The position numbers and the translations under genes were made by a program. This document shows, piece by piece, positions 1 to 9,054 of a DNA stretch of 31,033 bases (its first letter is position 1; every line of letters starts with the position of its first letter). The stretch is taken from the NCBI RefSeq assembly GCF_000090795.2, contig NW_003546242.1, positions 447,058 to 478,090 of the forward strand. The letters are read 5' to 3'. The notes under the pieces were generated by a model, which was not told the DNA's origin, ran no database searches, and saw only the letters and a list, made by a program, of their open reading frames with translations. Origin of the DNA: Amphimedon queenslandica. Lineage: Eukaryota > Porifera > Demospongiae > Haplosclerida > Niphatidae.

Positions 1-580
1 TTATCATCATCATCAAACAAGCTACCTATTAAATACAGGAGACACTGGATCAGAAGAGGAACTGGGAGAGAATCCATCAATAGTGTGATACTATAGACTA
101 GTGGTTGAATGAGTTACAGTTCCTGATATTCGAGTAGCAGAAGAGAGAAGAGAAGAGAGGACCAACTGCCAATGCCCAAGATGAAATAATTTTTTCTTTC
201 ATAAAGTGTCAGCTTTTAATAGTCTCTGTATTGCGCAATAGGTGTTAACCCAATGGTAAGGGCATGCTACAGCAAGTTATGTTCAGTGTGCTTGCATGTA
301 CATGTACATGAAATGAGTTAATAGGTCACAAAGTTATTGAAATCACATGTCTATATATTTCTAAAATCTACCTACATTGTACATGTAATTTTAAAACTAT
401 TTCTTCTTAATCTCCAACAATAAAGTCAACTGTGCTGTACGTGGATCAGGGGCACTTCTTATGCCCCTCCCCCTCTTTGCCTACACACATACATGTACAT
501 GTACAACTGTATATTCAAGTTACTAGAAGAATGTGAAACATTAAGAACTTGCCACACCCTAAGGGCTACATGTATATGTT
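1..580. other. No gene recognised; AT-rich spacer
   Basis: No supportable reading frame or RNA gene was found. The stretch contains several ACATGTACATGT palindromes, a motif scattered through the whole window, and a short C/T-rich patch near 455-480. Confidence 0.5.
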
Positions 581-690
581 ATAACACCCCGGTGAGGGAT
601 ATATCACATTTATAATCACCGAGCCCGAGGGCCGCAGGCCCGAGGGCGAGGTGATTATAAATGTGATATATCCCGAAACCGGGGTGTTAT
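581..690. repeat. Palindromic hairpin repeat, copy 1
   Basis: ATAACACCCC at 581 pairs with GGGGTGTTAT ending at 690, and the arms continue inward through the GGGATATATCACATTTATAATCACC segment to a GC-rich centre (GAGCCCGAGGGCCGCAGG). Two relatives lie at 11422-11514 and 12150-12257 with the same arm and centre motifs. It sits about 120 bp upstream of the recombinase start, so it may be part of that element's 5' end or an independent foldback MITE. Confidence 0.85.
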
Positions 691-727
691 AGCGGATTTA
701 TTTCCTACTCGTGGCAAACTTTTCTAC

Positions 728-739
728 TGCGCATGCGCA
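728..739 (+). promoter_or_regulatory. NRF1-like promoter motif
   Basis: A perfect TGCGCATGCGCA palindrome, identical to the animal NRF1 consensus, lies 70 bp upstream of the likely start codon of the recombinase. The same 12-mer recurs at 6039-6050, and a related ATGCGCATGCTCAGT occurs in both tandem units near 11560 and 12305. A promoter role is inferred from position and motif only. Confidence 0.5.
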
Positions 740-809
740 ATGAATTGAAAACGTGGTTGACACAGGCGAGAAGACGATCATACTGCAGAGAGAACGGACT
801 CAACGCAGG

Positions 810-2189
810 ATGGCAGAAAACGTTAATCCAAATGCCGCTCCTACTCCAAAGAAAAGGTTGTCTTTGTCATTGAAAAAAAGGAGGACCAGCGAACGTTTTG
901 GGGAAACATCAGAGGAAGAACTTCATTCTATGTCTTCGTACACGATGCCAAAAAACTCTGCTACCAGTAGCCGATGGGCTTTAAAAAACCTAAGCGACTG
1001 GCGAGAAGAGTACAATCGTAGACACCCTGACAAAATTTGTCCCGAAGAGGTATTGTTGCCTACTTGTTCAAAGGAGCTGCTGAACGAATGGCTATGCGTG
1101 TATATCACTGAAACAAGAAATAAGAACGGCGAACTGTATCCTCCTAGGACAGTATATTCTTTGTTGAGTGGCATTTTACGTGAAATGAGGGTACAAAATC
1201 CAGAGTATCCCAACTTTTTGAAAAAAGACGACCCAGTTTTTAACAAGTTCCAAACGACACTGGATAACTTGTTCAAAATACTCAGAACTGGTGGTGTTGG
1301 CTCAGACTACAGCCCAACAGAAGGGATATCCCTGGAGGATGAAGAAAAGCTGTGGACTTCTGGTTCTCTGAACGTGGAAACACCTACAGGGCTACTTCGT
1401 GCTGCTTTCTTCATCTGTGGCAAAAGTTTTTGTCTCAGAGGCGGCCAGGAACATCGTAATTTGTCATTGTCTCAGCTTCAAAGAAAGGGGAATCCTGATA
1501 GATATGTCTACACTGAGAATAGTTCAAAAAATAAGCAAGGAGGTCTTAAGCAAATGAGGTTGGATCATAAAGTTGTCACTGTAGTTGCAAATTCCAAGAT
1601 TGGTGAACGTTGTCCAGTGTATATACTTGACAAATACATCAGTAAGTTACCTGATAAAGCAAAGGAAATGGATTTATTTTATTGTCGGGCATACCCTAAG
1701 CTACCTAAGAATCCTAATGATCCGTGGTATATAGCAACTCCAATTGGCAAAAATACCTTGTCTACAATGGTTCGTGACATGTGTCTGGAGGCAGGTGTAG
1801 AGGGAGAGAAGTCGAACCATAGCTTAAGAGTTGCTGGAACTAGCAGTCTGTTTGCAGCAGGAGTCCCTGAGAAACTTATACAAAGCAGAACTGGTCACGT
1901 TTCATTAACTGCTCTCAGGAAATATGAACGTATAACAGATGAACAAGAGCTTGCTGTTTCTAAGATTTTAACAGGAGATGAAGATACATATGAAAAGGCT
2001 TTAAAATGTAGCGAAGACATCAGTATGACTTGTGAGTCATCAAGCAGCAATGTTTCTTCATCTGGTACAAGGAATGCTGATCACATTAAGGATCATACTT
2101 TTGCTGCTCCTGCAAATCCAAGTGTCAGCTACAATAACTGTACATTAAGGCGGATTTACAATATTACGCTAGTCCTGACGTTACGTTGA
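810..2189 (+). CDS. Crypton-type tyrosine recombinase, 3' end interrupted
   Basis: A DUF3504/Crypton-like tyrosine recombinase, expected to cut and rejoin element DNA through a covalent tyrosine intermediate. The ATG at 810 is chosen because it has A at -3 and G at +4 and the frame is stopped upstream at 741; any start further 5' would be non-ATG. The N-terminus is basic (KKRLSLSLKKRR), likely nuclear targeting. A SAM-like region follows, then the catalytic domain: Arg in CLRGGQEHRNL (aga 1437-1439), the HxxR box in NHSLR (His at 1818-1820), a GH dipeptide in SRTGHVSL and the nucleophile Tyr in LRKYER (1923-1925). All the residues I expect for the family are present. The last 12 codons and the stop at 2187-2189 come from an inserted MITE; the original frame resumes beyond it. 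Domesticated relatives in animals (ZMYM, QRICH1) share this fold, but the flanking repeats favour a mobile copy. Confidence 0.85.
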   Translation: MAENVNPNAAPTPKKRLSLSLKKRRTSERFGETSEEELHSMSSYTMPKNSATSSRWALKNLSDWREEYNRRHPDKICPEEVLLPTCSKELLNEWLCVYITETRNKNGELYPPRTVYSLLSGILREMRVQNPEYPNFLKKDDPVFNKFQTTLDNLFKILRTGGVGSDYSPTEGISLEDEEKLWTSGSLNVETPTGLLRAAFFICGKSFCLRGGQEHRNLSLSQLQRKGNPDRYVYTENSSKNKQGGLKQMRLDHKVVTVVANSKIGERCPVYILDKYISKLPDKAKEMDLFYCRAYPKLPKNPNDPWYIATPIGKNTLSTMVRDMCLEAGVEGEKSNHSLRVAGTSSLFAAGVPEKLIQSRTGHVSLTALRKYERITDEQELAVSKILTGDEDTYEKALKCSEDISMTCESSSSNVSSSGTRNADHIKDHTFAAPANPSVSYNNCTLRRIYNITLVLTLR

Positions 2190-2308
2190 CGCTGGAATAG
2201 AATCTGGTTCTATTCCAGCGGAAAGCAGGCGTCAAAAGGTCAAATCGCCCACGTTTTTGATTAAAAATTGACGGTACGCTGGCCTAATGTCATATTGTAA
2301 ATCCGCCT
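2148..2308. mobile_element. Harbinger-type MITE inserted in the recombinase ORF
   Basis: Terminal inverted repeats of about 20 bp: AGGCGGATTTACAATAT at the left, its complement ending at 2308. It is flanked by the direct repeat TTA (2145-2147 and 2309-2311), the TWA target duplication typical of PIF/Harbinger. The interior has a second inverted repeat (CTGGAATAGAA..TTCTATTCCAG near 2192-2219). The 161-bp insert has no coding capacity and supplies the stop codon that ends the recombinase reading frame. Confidence 0.88.
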
Positions 2309-2311
2309 TTA

Positions 2312-2473
2312 AACATGTATCAGACTGGACCACTGCCAATGATGGGGTACCCACCATTTCCAGCAAATCCAATCCCTACTTGGCCTCAAGTTCCCCCTTA
2401 TGATCCCAATTTTCCACCTCAAGTTCCACTGTATGAACAATGGAAAGATGGTGAATACCATGACTCTAAGTAA
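2312..2473 (+). pseudogene. Displaced 3' end of the Crypton recombinase
   Basis: Reading on from the single TTA target site, without the MITE and one TTA copy, the recombinase frame continues at 2312 for 53 codons and ends at TAA 2471-2473. The encoded tail is rich in Pro and aromatic residues (motifs such as PMMGYPPFP, PQVPPYDP and PQVPLYEQW) and shows no internal stop, which argues that it was translated as the natural C-terminus before insertion. It has no start of its own and is now probably untranslated. Confidence 0.75.
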
Positions 2474-3152
2474 CTGCAAACTGTTATTCAAATAATGAAT
2501 GCAATGTATATACTCTTCTTATCTTAATCAATCTTTATTTAATCAATTCATTTATTCAATTTAAAACTATTTTAATAATGTTTTGACCTGTATAAACTGT
2601 TAACCACTACCAGGGCATATATCAAACATCAAAGCAATTTATATGCCCCCTGTATGCTATATGACATTTATATCCCTGTCCTTGTCTTTGAAGTTTGCCA
2701 CAAGTAGGATATAAGTACATGTACATGCATGTTACTACCCACACTTTTGCTCATTAGCGGAAAAATAGCTTATACACAGTTTATATGGACTTCTGGGGAC
2801 TTGTGAGATTCTCACTCAAACAACACACCCATTAATCACTTCCATATACATCTACATATGGCTTACTCTGAAAAAAGTCTCAATAACTCTCCTTCATCTA
2901 CTTTCGGCAAACCAGAAATACACAAATGGCGACTTTCTTTTGCTGACAGCGAGTTAGTACTCATATTAAGCTAAGCCAAAGTATTACGTTCCTCAGGTTT
3001 TTTTTAGCTCCGTAACAGTTCTGCATCAGAGCATAGATCTATGATCACAGCAACGTTCACAAGTTGAGAGCTTTTGAAGTTTACACTGTGCCTAGACCCT
3101 AGGCTACCGCTACAGGGTTAAAAAAAAAACTAAAATCACGTGATCCGGATTA
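2474..3152. other. No gene recognised
   Basis: AT-rich sequence with TACATGTA-type palindromes near 2715 and a CACGTGAT E-box-like motif at about 3137. No supportable reading frame or repeat boundary was found. Confidence 0.4.
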
Positions 3153-3272
3153 ATGGCAGGCTTAATAGCATTACCAATTAGTGTTCTATCATTAAGAATA
3201 AAGCGTAATGTAGATGATGTTGAAGGAACCGACTGGCCAGTTCCAGCTGAAATTGATTTCAGGACTGTATTG
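3153..3272 (+). CDS. Putative 40-codon first exon, unrecognised
   Basis: An ATG (TTAATGGC) at 3153 opens 40 codons with no stop, beginning MAGLIALPISVLSLRIKRN and containing DWPVPAEIDF, and ending exactly in phase 0 at a good donor, TTG|GTGAGC, at 3273. A CACGTGAT motif lies about 15 bp upstream. Without splicing the frame stops within six codons. I found no partner exon before the foldback repeat that begins at 3357, so this is either the first exon of a gene broken by repeats or a chance frame. I do not recognise the product. Confidence 0.3.
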
Positions 3273-3356
3273 GTGAGCAATAATTTTTGAGTATAGTCTG
3301 GTATTTTTATGATAATGGAAATTTAATTAATGTAGATAATAAGTATAATATTATAT

Positions 3357-4615
3357 ACAAGTAAATAAAAAACATTAAAAATGGAGAAGTAGTAGGATTA
3401 AATTGGAAAAAAGTAAAGGAACAAGAGGATACTTGCAAAGTGGTGTGATAACAAATCCTACACCACTGCATGAAGAATACAACCCAGAGCATTGTAATTA
3501 TCCACACAGGCTACTACATGATAAACTATGAAGCCATGTCTTTCATGCAGTGGTGTAGGATTTGTTATCACACCACTTTGCAAGTATCCTCTTGTTCCTT
3601 TACTTTTTTCCAATTTAATCATACTACTTCTCCATTTTTAATGTTTTTTTATTTACTTGTTTCCATTCTTTTTTCTTAAATTAATAAATTACTTTCTGTT
3701 ATGATAATGTGGTTAGGTTAATCACATTCATGCTAGTCACGTGCGCATAAATTAAAATGGCGTCAAACCACAAACCCATGAGGTTCTGCAGCTGGAATTT
3801 GTCTTCCATTGTTCTCTGTCCTTGCTTCTTTTTAAAGCCACATGTCCAGTAGTGATGGGCGATATGGCCAATTTTCTTAATTTTCGATAACGATCGATAA
3901 TGGACTTTTTCAGGAAATATCGATTATTAACGATACGATAACCACACCTTCATTTTGGGGTGTGTCAAGGGTGTAGCTAATGATTTTAGCACAGATATAA
4001 CTCAGTCTACTGGACATCAGAGAAGATCATTTCCTAATCATTTCCATGCTCTTGAGCTTGGTTTTCTTCCTATTGAAGTAGGCTGAGCTAACAACTGGTC
4101 AGTTGCTTCTTTCTTGCAGTTCAACAGTACAATTACTTATTAAAATTAGTTATTTAACCTTAATAAATGGGCGTGGTCAATAGATCGATGAAAATTGCAT
4201 AAAATTTTCGATAATGATTCAAATCGATTCCGTAAAATATCGTTTATATCGATAAAGAATCGATATATCGCCCATCACTAATGTCCAGTCCTTGGCCCAA
4301 GCTCAAAGGAATGATGTAAAAGCCAACTCGAGCGGTTCCCTGGTTTAAAAGATTTCTGTGTGGATAGAAGAAAGATGAAAGAAAGAAGAAAAAGTCTGAA
4401 GAATTTTGCAGAAATTTGAATTTAGGCCTATTCTCCAGAAATGCTTCCGCTACACTAGACTCCACTTTAAAGGTACCAGGAGAATCGCTCAGTGAAGGAG
4501 AGCCCGTCCAAGTCATTTATAAGGCTGTACAACGTAAGATAAAAGAGTTATAAGTGTTTGAAATCATAAAAACGGCTGCCATCTTGAAAAATCAACCTCA
4601 ATCCTACAAAGTAGT
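3357..4615. mobile_element. Foldback-armed repeat, copy 1
   Basis: An inverted pair of roughly 120-bp arms (3357-3478 and 3541-3663) carries the motif AGTAGTAGGATTAAATTGG..AAGTGGTGTGATAACAAATCC, followed by a body that closely matches 5200-5740. The body contains a promoter-like start (CACGTGCGCATAAATTAAAATGGCGTC) and ends AACCTCAATCCTAC. Long frames in the body, on either strand, are not conserved with the second copy and look fortuitous. A hAT MITE has inserted in it at 3850. Confidence 0.65.
3850..4280. mobile_element. hAT-type MITE with perfect 8-bp target duplication
   Basis: The ends are inverted repeats TAGTGATGGGCGATAT and ATATCGCCCATCACTA. The flanks are identical 8-mers ATGTCCAG at 3842-3849 and 4281-4288, the target-site length expected of hAT elements. 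The 431-bp body is non-coding and full of TATCGAT variants. The second copy of the host repeat (around 5400) lacks this insertion, giving an unoccupied site for comparison. Confidence 0.92.
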
Positions 4616-5745
4616 AGGATTGAAAAAATTAAAGAAACTAGAGGGTACTTGAAAAACTGGTCTGGTAAAAAAATCATACACCACTGCATAAAGATAAAGG
4701 CTTCAAAGTGTTATCATGTAGCAGACTAGTCTCGCTAGCCAGACCATTCCCCAGCCTACAGTTATTGGGATGGACTGTAGGCTGGGGAGTGGTCTGGCTA
4801 TTGAGACTAGTAGCAGACCAGTTTGCAAGTGCCCTCTAGTTTCTTTACTTTTTGTTTAAATTCAATCCTACTACTTTTCTTCTTTTCCATTGTTGAAAAA
4901 TATAATACATGTAGCTTTCTATTGATATTGCTAGATCATCTAAACTAGCTCTAGAAAGTGAGTTTTTCTTTGATTCACTCCATTCTGCCATGCTCCACTA
5001 TGCCATCTTGCTACCCAAAATGGCCATGAAATTAAATGTGGGTGTAAAAGGTGAATATGATTAAAAGGCGTTAGTGAAAAAGGACTATACTCTTCATGCA
5101 GTGGTGTAGGATTTTTTTACCAGACCAGTTTGAAGTACCCTCTAGTTTCTTTACTTTTTGTCTAAATTTAATCCTACTACTTTTCCTTTTTCCATGTTTT
5201 TTATTTCCTTGTTTCAATTCCTTTTTCTTAAATTAATAAATTAAAATACATTTCGTTATGATTATGTGGTTAGGTTAATTATATTCGTGCTGATCATGTG
5301 TGCATGAATTAAGATGGCGTCAAACCACAAACCCACACTGTGTCTGTTGCTGGATTTTGTCTTCCATTTTGTTCTTTGTCCTGGCTCCTTTTTTGAAGAG
5401 ACATTTTTAGTCCTTGACCCAAGTCCAAAAGAGTGATGTGTAAGCGAACTCCAGCGGTTCTCTGGTTTAAAAGATTTCCGTGTTGATAGTAGAAGATGAA
5501 AGAAAGAAAAAAGAAAAAGTCTGAAGGATTTTGCTGAAATTTGAATTTGGGCCTATTCTTTAGAAATGCACTTGCTAATTTACAGTCCACTTTAAAGGTA
5601 CCAAGAGAATTGCTCATTGAAGGAGAGCTTATCTAAGCCATTTTTAAGGCTTTACAATGTAAGATAAAACAGTTATAAGAGTTTTAAAATTATAAATTTT
5701 GCCGCCATCTCGAAAAACCAACCTCAATCCTACAAGTACATATAG
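4605..5745. mobile_element. Foldback-armed repeat, copy 2
   Basis: It has the same organisation as the copy ending near 4615. Inverted arms at about 4605-4710 and 5095-5205 carry AGTAGTAGGATT and CTAGAGGGTACTTG motifs, then comes the shared body (AAGATGGCGTCAAACCACAAACCC near 5311) ending AACCTCAATCCTAC. It abuts or overlaps copy 1 at its left edge, so the two form a head-to-tail pair. An 87-bp hairpin is inserted in its left arm. No coding function is supported. Confidence 0.6.
4725..4811. mobile_element. 87-bp foldback hairpin element
   Basis: Arms ACTAGTCTC..TAGCCAGACCATTCCCCAGC at the left pair with GCTGGGGAGTGGTCTGGCTATTGAGACTAGT at the right around a loop of about 14 nt. The pentamer AGCAG is repeated directly at 4720-4724 and 4812-4816. 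The related arm near 5120 reads through without the insert (CAGACCAGTTTG), which confirms a clean insertion site. Confidence 0.8.
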
Positions 5746-6038
5746 GCTACCACCTATATATTAATAATTGTTAACTAGACGAATGTAAAACATTGAGGGG
5801 CAAATGGTATAACATTTTGACTACTGTGTTTATGTTATTATTCAATTTAATGAAAAATGCAATGTTTGAATTAGTGATTATAATAATAGTACGTGAAAAG
5901 TTATCATTAGTGGGTTGGTGTTAGTGACAATTGCACGAGTCATACATTACTAACTAAGGCAGTTCCAATAAAATTACTTGGTTTACGGATCCGACCGACT
6001 CCAATTTTTGAAAAATCAAATAAATTTAAATTTTCTAA

Positions 6039-6060
6039 TGCGCATGCGCAGTACCACGTG
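6039..6060 (+). promoter_or_regulatory. NRF1-like site and E-box
   Basis: TGCGCATGCGCA (6039-6050) is followed within 5 bp by CACGTG (6055-6060), 22 bp upstream of the ATG at 6082. The pairing and the distance to an ATGGCG start look like a compact animal promoter. The function is inferred. Confidence 0.5.
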
Positions 6061-6081
6061 GTGGGTGTGGCTAGATTCAAA

Positions 6082-6202
6082 ATGGCGCTAAATGTATTTG
6101 TTACTGTTAAAAGAGCAACCTCCTCTATCTTACCTTCCACTGTATGTCAAACCTCTGTGGCATCTACTTTTTGGGACTTGTTAGAGCAGCCATTCATGTT
6201 AA
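6082..6202 (+). CDS. Small exon inside the MITE, unrecognised
   Basis: AAAATGGCG opens a frame of 40 codons beginning MALNVFVTVKRATSSILPST and running to a near-ideal donor, AA|GTAAGCC, at 6203; unspliced, the frame stops at 6238-6240. No partner exon is present before the MITE ends at 6396, so a transcript would splice into downstream flanking DNA. I see no known domain. It could be a captured first exon, a noncoding 5' exon with a fortuitous frame, or a relic of a longer autonomous element. Confidence 0.3.
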
Positions 6203-6423
6203 GTAAGCCTACACTCACAGAAGTTGCTAGAGTATTTTGATAGTTTGTTTTTAAAAGTGTGGTTAACTAACAATTATTAAAGTTAATTAATGAGTAGTTA
6301 ATTAATTTTAATGTTTATAATTTAATTTATTCCGACTGACCTGCTCTATTTTAGAGAAAAAAAATCCGTAAAACAAGTAATTTAGTTGGAACTGCCTAAG
6401 TATGAATAAATGACAAGTTATCA

Positions 6424-6690
6424 TAGTGCATCAGGCACTAATTTTCCCCTGTAGTTTTATAGGGACAGAATAGTGCAGCAAGCACCAATTCTTCTCTACA
6501 ACACTATAAGAAAAAAATTAGTGCCTCTGCATTATTTTGCCCCCCCCATTCATATACTTTTAATTGGAATAAAACAGTGCAGCAGGAACTAATTCTTCCC
6601 TTTAGTATTGGAGGGACAAAATAGTGCAGCAAGCACTAATTTTTGCCATTAGTATTGTAGGAATAAAGTAGTGCTCGGCACTAATTTCTA
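6424..6690. repeat. Degenerate ~48-bp tandem array
   Basis: About six units share TAGTGCAGCAAGCACTAATT followed by TTCCC and TAGTATT..GGGACAAAA. Unit starts lie near 6424, 6471, 6575, 6623 and 6668, with one strongly diverged unit between 6471 and 6575 that includes an inverted copy and a C-run. Each unit has a small internal palindrome (AGTGC..GCACT). Noncoding. Confidence 0.7.
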
Positions 6691-6722
6691 CCTACATGTA
6701 CATAGACACATGTACATGTAGG
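6691..6722. repeat. CCTACATGTACAT palindrome
   Basis: CCTACATGTACAT and ATGTACATGTAGG pair around a 6-base loop. It is the longest of the TACATGTA palindromes scattered over this window. Confidence 0.6.
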
Positions 6723-6969
6723 TCGAATTGTATAGGGTGTATAATAGTGCCTAGTCCGTATGAAGGAAACAGTGCATTTTAACACTATTTTCTCTCTCAA
6801 TAATTATGGATTTTTTTCATTTAATGATATCTTATAAACATCCCCTTTAGTCTTTGCTTATGCGGCCTGGAGATTCCTTGCTCTTATGTTACTTCTTGCT
6901 TTCAGAGTTTCCCACTCACTTTCCATCACTCTTGGTTTAATTCATTGACACTCCTTTTATGCCTATTAA

Positions 6970-7490
6970 AAAGAAGTATAACTAGCATAAAAAGAACTTT
7001 CTACAGGTCTAGTCTCACTATCAGTTGCTTCTCCTAGTGATAATAATTACAGTTACTCACTGCTAGCATAAAAGAATTCACTTTTACGTGTAGCTGTTCC
7101 TCTTCCTACAGCTTTAGTGTCACCACTAGTTGCTTCTCCTAGTAGCAATAGATATACACTTACTCACTGTTAACATAAAAGAACTCACTATTACATGCAT
7201 CTGTTCCTCTTCCTACAGCTCTAGTCTCACCATCATTTGGTCCTCCTAGTAAATAACAATAATTACGCTTACTGCTAGCATAAAAGAACTCACTATTACG
7301 TCTAGCTGTTTCTCATCCTATAGCTCTACTCTCACCACCAGCTGCTTCTCCTAGTAACAGTAAATACAATTACTCACTGCTATCATAAAAGTACTCACTA
7401 TTACTTGTAGCTGTTCCTCTTCCTATAACTTTAGTCTCACCACCAGTTGCTTCTCCTAGTAACAATAATTACACTTACTCACTGCTTGAT
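6970..7490. repeat. ~105-bp tandem array, five copies
   Basis: The motif GTTGCTTCTCCTAGTAACAATAATTAC and the preceding CTGTTCCTCTTCCTACAGC recur at steps of about 104-107 bp (cores near 7022, 7128, 7235, 7341 and 7445), separated by TACTCACTGCTAGCATAAAAG. On the minus strand most units read as similar short peptides (LLGEATSGDTKAVGRGTA in one unit), each followed by GTGAGTAA, which resembles a splice donor. Whether this is a decayed exon array or plain satellite cannot be decided from one locus. Confidence 0.75.
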
Positions 7491-7753
7491 CTACACATAC
7501 TTGCAGTTGTTCCAGTCTTATTGGTTCTTGTTTTGTTTGCTTTTTCTACAGTAAATATTAAAAATAATAAACTTCATGTTATAACTAACCATTCCTGGCT
7601 TGTTGCTTTTCTAATTTTCTCCTTTTCCTTTCCTCCTCACGTGCCTGCATGTTTCAACTCCAAATTCTTCCGTCTCTCCTCCTTCTGTTCCATATGTCGT
7701 ACACATTTATTGCTTGTAATTACTCTGTCCGATTCTATTTGAAGATGGGCAGG

Positions 7754-8672
7754 TTAATTTTGTGGAGAAGGGAGTTGTAGAAATCTACTGAATGAGCTTC
7801 TGTATGATGCACTTTTGCATCTCTGAATTTTATCATCAGAGTGATCTGAAGGACTTTTAGAATAAATCTTACCATTGAATTCTAAATATAAATTATAATG
7901 TTTATCAGTTTTAATATCAAATTTATTTTCCCATCTCTTTTCTTCTTCTGAAAACTGTACAGGTTCTTCAAGAAGATTTTCTACTGAAGGAGATGAAGAA
8001 AAAGGTAGAGAATAAACATCCTGAGGCACAGGAGAACTATGCATGGCATGGTCTCTCAGAATATAAAGTGGACTATAGAAACCATGCAGTAAACTCCTCT
8101 GTCGGTCTGGTATGCATAATTGGAAGACCAATTGCTTTTCTATTAAATGGATGAACTCCCACAGTTTTAAATGCATGGACTATATTTAAAGTTGTGATGG
8201 ACTTCATCCAAGCTTTTGAAAAGATACCACCCAATATATTTATGATCTTGTATGGCTTTTCCTGTTGAAATTTAAGATATTCTTTGTGCCACTGGATTAT
8301 GAGAGGGCCAAATATTCCTTTATCAAGTGGTTGCGTCAAATGTGTGGTATTTGGAGGGAAAGTAAACAGTATCACATCATGCTTTCTTGCTAAACGAATG
8401 GTTTTTTGAGAATAATGAGAAGAGTGATCATCTAACTACAAACTAAGTGATCTTGCTGGAACTGCATATCGCAGAAAGTGTTTCATAAATCAGTGAAAAA
8501 AGAGTGTGTGATCCATCAACCCTTTCTGAGAAAGTCCATGGAATGATCCAGGAACTTCATTATTTGTCTGCTCAGTCCTCAAACTTTCAGTATTCCAAAT
8601 GATCATTGGTGGGATCATAACTCCTCCAGCATTAAAACATCCTACTACAGTCACTTGCTCTTTTTTCCGCAT
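7754..8672 (-). pseudogene. pogo/Tigger-like DDE transposase, decayed
   Basis: Minus-strand remains of a DDE_1 transposase. From the 5' side: EQVTVVGCFNAGGVMIPPMI (family core after the first Asp), then LDDHSSHYS with the second catalytic Asp, FPPNTTHLTQPLDKGIFGPL with the third, the SITTLNIVHAFKTVGVHPFN block and an EEEKRWENKFDIKTDKHYNL segment resembling the usual C-terminal region. Two in-frame stops interrupt 8375-8490 (in the FFH*FMK and SL*LDDH contexts), and a frameshift lies near 8080-8110. The N-terminal helix-turn-helix and the first Asp are not recognisable upstream. It is an inactive copy of a cut-and-paste element; relatives in this window lie at 14662-16660 and 18382-19739. Confidence 0.8.
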
Positions 8673-9054
8673 GTAACAACACTTGGACTTTTTTCACCCC
8701 TTTTTGAAGCTATTTTCTCTTGGACATCTCTTGTAGATTTGAGAGCAGCAACTCTTCACAGAGTGCCACAATATTTACTTATTATTAAATGTCACAGCTC
8801 GCAAGAATTTTTCAAAATATTTTACTTAGAGACTAGCTGAATAACAAAGAACTCTCTTTCAAATAAGGCCAACTGGCTTTATATATGCACAAATTATTAA
8901 TAATTAGTTAATTAATTAATATACATTAATGGTAATAATCCAGTTTCTATACAGTTCCATGACATTAATGACATTTATTTATAAACACGTGACTATATTA
9001 TGACGTCATTAGTGCAGTGGTGTTGTTGTAGTAAGCAGCACAGTAATGCTGCTC
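8673..9054. other. No gene recognised
   Basis: Expected to hold the N-terminal part of the pogo-like transposase, but no reading frame shows a recognisable helix-turn-helix or catalytic block. The right half is AT-rich with TTAATTAA runs. Confidence 0.4.

Larger units (their letters stand above)
5958..6396. mobile_element. Harbinger-type MITE carrying a promoter and exon
   Basis: Terminal inverted repeats of about 32 bp (GGCAGTTCCAATAAAATTAC at the left, complement ending GGAACTGCC at 6396). The flanking direct repeat is TAA at 5955-5957 and 6397-6399, as for PIF/Harbinger. Unlike a plain MITE, the 439-bp interior holds an NRF1-like palindrome, an E-box and an ATG-initiated exon ending at a strong splice donor. 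It encodes no transposase. Confidence 0.85.

Noticed and set aside
240-300. tRNA-like segment (AACCCAATGGTAAGGGC)
   Set aside because: No cloverleaf or B box follows.
923-1276. Minus-strand frame opposite the recombinase
   Set aside because: Antisense shadow of the tyrosine recombinase; no domain or start context.
4244-4516. Minus-strand frame in repeat copy 1, similar to 5309-5617
   Set aside because: The two frames look alike only because the DNA is repeated; the first is cut by the MITE boundary, and the peptides show no known domain.
6424-7490. CRISPR-like array
   Set aside because: Units are contiguous degenerate tandem repeats without unique spacers, in a clearly eukaryotic context.
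7521-7742. Hydrophobic plus-strand frame
   Set aside because: Starts without ATG in T/C-rich sequence; the hydrophobicity follows from base composition.
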